Below, piece by piece: positions 4,622 through 6,876 of a DNA stretch of 6,876 bases. The notes beneath the pieces are model-generated. The model did no database searches, was not told the DNA's origin, and worked only from the letters and a program-made list of their open reading frames with translations. The stretch's first letter is position 1, and each line of letters begins with the position of its first letter. A program made the translations under genes and the position numbers. Source of the stretch: Planctomycetota bacterium (GTDB lineage: Bacteria; Planctomycetota; MHYJ01; JACPRB01); the NCBI GenBank assembly GCA_023261405.1, contig JAHFOZ010000217.1, positions 1,759 to 8,634 on the forward strand, given 5' to 3'.

Positions 4622-5299
4622 CATGCTCGCCACGGGGAGCGTCACGACGTCGTCCACCTGCATCGCCTCGCGCTGGGTGTAGCCCTCGCCGTACGTCGCG
4701 CCGATCATGAGCCCGTAGCCCCGCGAGCGCGCGCGCAGCCATTCCGTGGTCTTCTCACGGTCCGGGAACTGGGTCTTGTAGGCCAGGACCGCGGCGATCT
4801 TCTGCTCGATCTGGGCGCTGATGTCGACGATGAACGTGGGCTTGCGGTCCTCGAAGTGGGTGTGGCAATAGAGGATCTTGTGGGGCCGGTGCTTCGCCCC
4901 CTTCCCGAACCGGGCAAGCCCCGAGAAATAGCACGCGTCGAAGACGAGCTGGGGCGTGATGCGGTGGTCCGGGTGGCGCTGCTCCAGGCCGGGGAGGACG
5001 ACCACGCGCGGCTGGTGCTCCCGGAGGACGTCCACCACGCGCGTCTGGTACTCGCGGATGTTGAAGACGCCCGCGTCGGGCAGCTCGCAGTTCACGCGGA
5101 CCGCGAGTCCCATGATCCGGGTGGCCTCCTCGGATTCAGCCTTGCGCTCGGCGGCGGAGCCCAGGGTCCCCATCTCGCCCTGGGTCAGGTCGCAGGCGCC
5201 GACCTTATAGCCCTTCCCGGCCATGCGGATGAGGAGCCCGCCGCAGGTGATCTCGATGTCGTCGCGGTGGGCGGCAAAGGCGAGCAGGTCGAGTCCCAT
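4619..5299 (-). CDS. bshB1: PIG-L/LmbE-family deacetylase, BshB1-like
   Basis: A 226-aa zinc-dependent N-deacetylase of the PIG-L family. BshB1 members remove the acetyl group from GlcNAc-malate in bacillithiol synthesis, in the cytoplasm. Support: LDLLAFAAHRDDIEITCGG at the N-terminus (metal-site His11 and Asp14), DLTQGEMGTLGS, RHPDH at 108-112, the FDACYFSGL segment, and YGEGYTQRE near the C-terminus. Length and motif order fit BshB1 more than generic LmbE enzymes. One odd residue: the family AHPDD is AHRDD here (Arg12), checked on the reverse complement as CAC CGC GAC GAC. The gene is third in the minus-strand operon, 33 nt after tatA. The leader before the ATG is pyrimidine-rich with no ribosome binding site. 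A related GlcNAc-X deacetylase substrate cannot be excluded; no other bacillithiol gene is in view. Confidence 0.82.
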   Translation of the reverse strand: MGLDLLAFAAHRDDIEITCGGLLIRMAGKGYKVGACDLTQGEMGTLGSAAERKAESEEATRIMGLAVRVNCELPDAGVFNIREYQTRVVDVLREHQPRVVVLPGLEQRHPDHRITPQLVFDACYFSGLARFGKGAKHRPHKILYCHTHFEDRKPTFIVDISAQIEQKIAAVLAYKTQFPDREKTTEWLRARSRGYGLMIGATYGEGYTQREAMQVDDVVTLPVASM

Positions 5300-5332
5300 G
5301 GTGAAAAGGTAAAAGGGCCGGAGGGGATGGGC

Positions 5333-5593
5333 CTACTTCTTCTCGGAATCGGCGGGCTTCTCGGCTTCCTTCTTCTCGGCTTCCTTCTTCTCGGCTTCCT
5401 TCTTCAGTTCAGCCTCGGCCTCCTGCTCGCCCTCCTTCAACCCCTTCTTGAACTGGTTGAGGCCGGAGCCCATGGATTTCATGAGGGCGGGGATCTTCGC
5501 GGAGCCGAAGAGGAGCAGGATCACCAGGACGATGATGAGGATCTCGCCCATGTGAAGGTTGCCCAGGAACGCCAGCGTGGTCACCATATTCAT
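5333..5593 (-). CDS. tatA: Twin-arginine translocase subunit TatA/E
   Basis: TatA proteins assemble with TatBC to move folded proteins with twin-arginine signals across the inner membrane. The 86-aa product has a single helix (GEILIIVLVILLLFG, residues 16-30) with a polar Glu before it, the FG hinge (Phe29-Gly30), an amphipathic helix (SAKIPALMKSMGSGLNQFKK) and a charged tail made of KKEAE repeats. The start ATG overlaps the stop of the upstream STAS-fusion gene (ATGA, 5590-5593), so translation should be coupled. The first 14 residues (MNMVTTLAFLGNLH) are longer than usual; Met15 at 5551 is a possible alternative start. TatA/E is preferred over TatB because the protein is short with a simple charged tail. 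Confidence 0.88.
   Translation of the reverse strand: MNMVTTLAFLGNLHMGEILIIVLVILLLFGSAKIPALMKSMGSGLNQFKKGLKEGEQEAEAELKKEAEKKEAEKKEAEKPADSEKK
5360..5404 (-). repeat. Three exact 15-bp tandem repeats in tatA
   Basis: On the plus strand CTCGGCTTCCTTCTT occurs at 5360-5374, 5375-5389 and 5390-5404 with no mismatch. On the coding strand it encodes the KKEAE repeats of the TatA tail. Copy number in such a tract may vary by slippage. Confidence 0.85.
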
Positions 5594-6660
5594 TTCGCCT
5601 TCTTGCTCAGCGTGACGACATTCCCCCCCTTGGGATGGTGCTTGAGGTCGAAGCGGTCCATGACACGGCGGACGGGGCCGAAGAGGTCGCCCTTGTCGGA
5701 GTTGAGCGAGGCGCCGTAGTCGGCGAAGCGCAGCTCCAGCTCCGAGTCCACGGAGAGCATCAGGACGTGGTAGACGTTGTTCTCGTTCCCGCCGTAGGCA
5801 TGACGCTTGATCATCTCCACCGTCTCTTTAACGGCCCCCTGCACCTCGGAGATTCCCGCCGTGGAAAACCCGCTTTTCGTGGAGAGGCGGCGGACGAACT
5901 CGAGCAGCCCGTCCGTGCATTCGGGGCTGAAGTTGAGACTCAGCTGCACGGGCAGGGTCTTCTGGCGGGGGAGGAAGCTGACGCGGCCGTTCCCCACGTA
6001 GTTGAAAGGGGTGAGGCAGCGCGGGCACTTGTAGGTGCCCACGTCCTTGACGGCCAGAAGCGCCTTGCAGGCCTGGCACTCCACGTGAAGCGTCTCGGAC
6101 GAGGCCGCGGAGACGGGGGCCGGCGTGTGCGACACGGGCGCCGGGGTCGCGTACGCCGGGGCGTGTGGCGCCACATGCGCGGGCGTCGGCGCGGGACGCA
6201 CCTGGGTCTGGCGAGGCGCCATCTGTGGCGCGGGTGCCGCCGACGGGGCGGCGAACTGGGGGGTCTTGAGCACCACGGTCCGGTCGGACCCCCCGCCCAC
6301 GGGCTCCGCCATCAGGTGCTTGATCGCCTCGTCCCGCGTCGGGAAGATCTTGAAGAAGGCGTTCAGGCCCAGCATGTCGAAGACGACCTTCACCTTCGGC
6401 TGGACCTTGACCAGTGAGATGCCGCCCTTTTCTGGGGTCACCGAGTCCGACAGGTTGATGAGATATCCCAGGCCCGTCGAGTTGACGTACTTCACGTTCT
6501 CCATGTCGAGCACAAATCGCTCGATACCGCGCTCCTTGACGGAATTGAGGTGGGTCTGGAACGTGATGACGGTCTTGGCATCGATCGAGCCCGCCAGGAT
6601 GACCAGTGCCGTCCCGGGCAGGCCCTTGACTTCCTGGACCTGTATGGTCAGATCAGGCAA
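5590..6660 (-). CDS. STAS - Cys4 ribbon - degenerate RsbW-like fusion, likely regulator
   Basis: A 356-aa protein with three parts. Residues 1-118 form a STAS (anti-anti-sigma-like) domain; YVNSTGLGYL (58-67) is the switch loop, with Thr62 at the position phosphorylated in SpoIIAA/RsbV. Residues 130-190 are a Pro/Ala linker. A Cys4 ribbon follows, C195-x2-C198-x13-C212-x2-C215, like MJ0042-type zinc fingers. Residues 236-356 resemble the GHKL kinase fold of RsbW: AVKETVEMIKRHAYGG aligns with the N-box but has Met283 for the Mg-binding Asn; FADYGASLN matches the G1 box (Asp314, Gly316); the GxGLGL-type lid is missing, and MDRFDL...GGNVVTLSKK ends the domain as in RsbW. It probably binds a partner rather than acting as a kinase. 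The TTG start is supported by AGGGAGA (6667-6673). It is first in the operon with tatA and the deacetylase. Confidence 0.75.
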   Translation of the reverse strand: MPDLTIQVQEVKGLPGTALVILAGSIDAKTVITFQTHLNSVKERGIERFVLDMENVKYVNSTGLGYLINLSDSVTPEKGGISLVKVQPKVKVVFDMLGLNAFFKIFPTRDEAIKHLMAEPVGGGSDRTVVLKTPQFAAPSAAPAPQMAPRQTQVRPAPTPAHVAPHAPAYATPAPVSHTPAPVSAASSETLHVECQACKALLAVKDVGTYKCPRCLTPFNYVGNGRVSFLPRQKTLPVQLSLNFSPECTDGLLEFVRRLSTKSGFSTAGISEVQGAVKETVEMIKRHAYGGNENNVYHVLMLSVDSELELRFADYGASLNSDKGDLFGPVRRVMDRFDLKHHPKGGNVVTLSKKAK

Positions 6661-6712
6661 CCGCGTTCTCCCTTACCGAAGCAATCCCCCCGGGAGCGCC
6701 GACTAACGGTTG

Positions 6713-6741
6713 ATGATACCCCCGCCCTCCACATGAGTCAA
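6713..6741 (-). promoter_or_regulatory. Sigma-70-type promoter for the STAS-tatA-deacetylase operon
   Basis: On the minus strand TTGACT (6741-6736) and TATCAT (6718-6713) have a 17-nt spacer: 5/6 and 5/6 matches to consensus. Transcription would start near 6705, giving a leader of roughly 45 nt that contains AGGGAGA (6667-6673) 6 nt before the TTG start at 6660. Confidence 0.6.
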
Positions 6742-6876
6742 GCGGCCTTCAGGCGCCGCAGGGATTGCTCGAGTCATCGGAGCCGTCCGCCATGAGCCGG
6801 AGGCAAAGCCGCGGCGGCGCCGGCCGCGGAGCGGCCCGGGCGCCGCAAGCCCCGTGTTGCGCGAGATGTTACCGTT

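Noticed and set aside
4856..6417. Plus-strand frames opposite the deacetylase, tatA and STAS genes (4856-5719 and 5635-6417)
   Set aside because: They mirror well-supported minus-strand genes; their hydrophobic or repetitive runs are reverse readings of the KKEAE repeats and Pro/Ala linker.
6681..6768. Inverted pair GCAATCC (6681-6687) and GGATTGC (6762-6768) flanking the operon promoter
   Set aside because: Seven bases each and 74 nt apart; too short and distant to support an operator or element end.
6742..6876. Possible gene at the right edge: plus-strand ATG at 6792 open to the end, and short minus-strand frames entering from the edge
   Set aside because: Only about 28 codons are visible, Arg/Gly-rich with no motif or ribosome binding site. 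I see no supported gene in this stretch.

Overview
The window is a GC-rich, gene-dense piece of bacterial chromosome. Its mix of prepilin-like proteins with a degenerate H-X9-DG-type C-terminus, a YfhO-like membrane protein, a BshB1-type deacetylase, PanD and TatA suggests the PVC superphylum (Planctomycetota or a neighbour). That placement is inference from gene content only. No rRNA, tRNA, CRISPR array, transposase or phage gene is visible.

Layout. Positions 1-269 hold the 3' end of a YfhO-like membrane protein. Positions 321-2543 hold four tandem paralogues of one pseudopilin family, in increasing states of reduction: two full prepilins (321-935, 1052-1702), one with the membrane helix but no prepilin peptidase site (1816-2334), and one that keeps only the C-terminal third (2331-2543). 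Next come panD (2693-3043), a single-HKD phospholipase D-like protein overlapping it by 4 nt (3040-3546), and an unrecognised lipoprotein (3516-4592). A perfect 12-bp AT-rich inverted repeat (4595-4621) separates these from a convergent three-gene operon on the minus strand. In transcription order that operon is a STAS / zinc-ribbon / degenerate RsbW-like fusion (6660-5590), tatA (5593-5333, ATGA overlap) and a BshB1-like deacetylase (5299-4619), read from a good sigma-70-type promoter at 6713-6741.

Two things stand out. First, a 53-bp hairpin-containing repeat occurs in or next to coding sequence at 412-464, as a degenerate tandem array at 1075-1216, and at 2592-2644. In both full pseudopilin genes it is translated, makes up much of an unusually long leader, and its terminal GGAGGG encodes the Gly-Gly of the prepilin cleavage site. 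The third copy places the same GGAGGG as a ribosome binding site upstream of panD. Second, the minus-strand operon starts with a protein that joins an anti-anti-sigma (STAS) domain to what looks like an inactivated anti-sigma kinase domain through a Cys4 ribbon, and it is translationally coupled to the Tat protein-export subunit.

Smaller oddities are PanD lacking two residues linked to self-processing (Ala at 11, Tyr at 72), a BshB1-like enzyme with AHRDD instead of AHPDD, and a PLD gene with no canonical nearby start codon. Everything here comes from reading the sequence by eye; family names rest on motif recognition, not on database searches.
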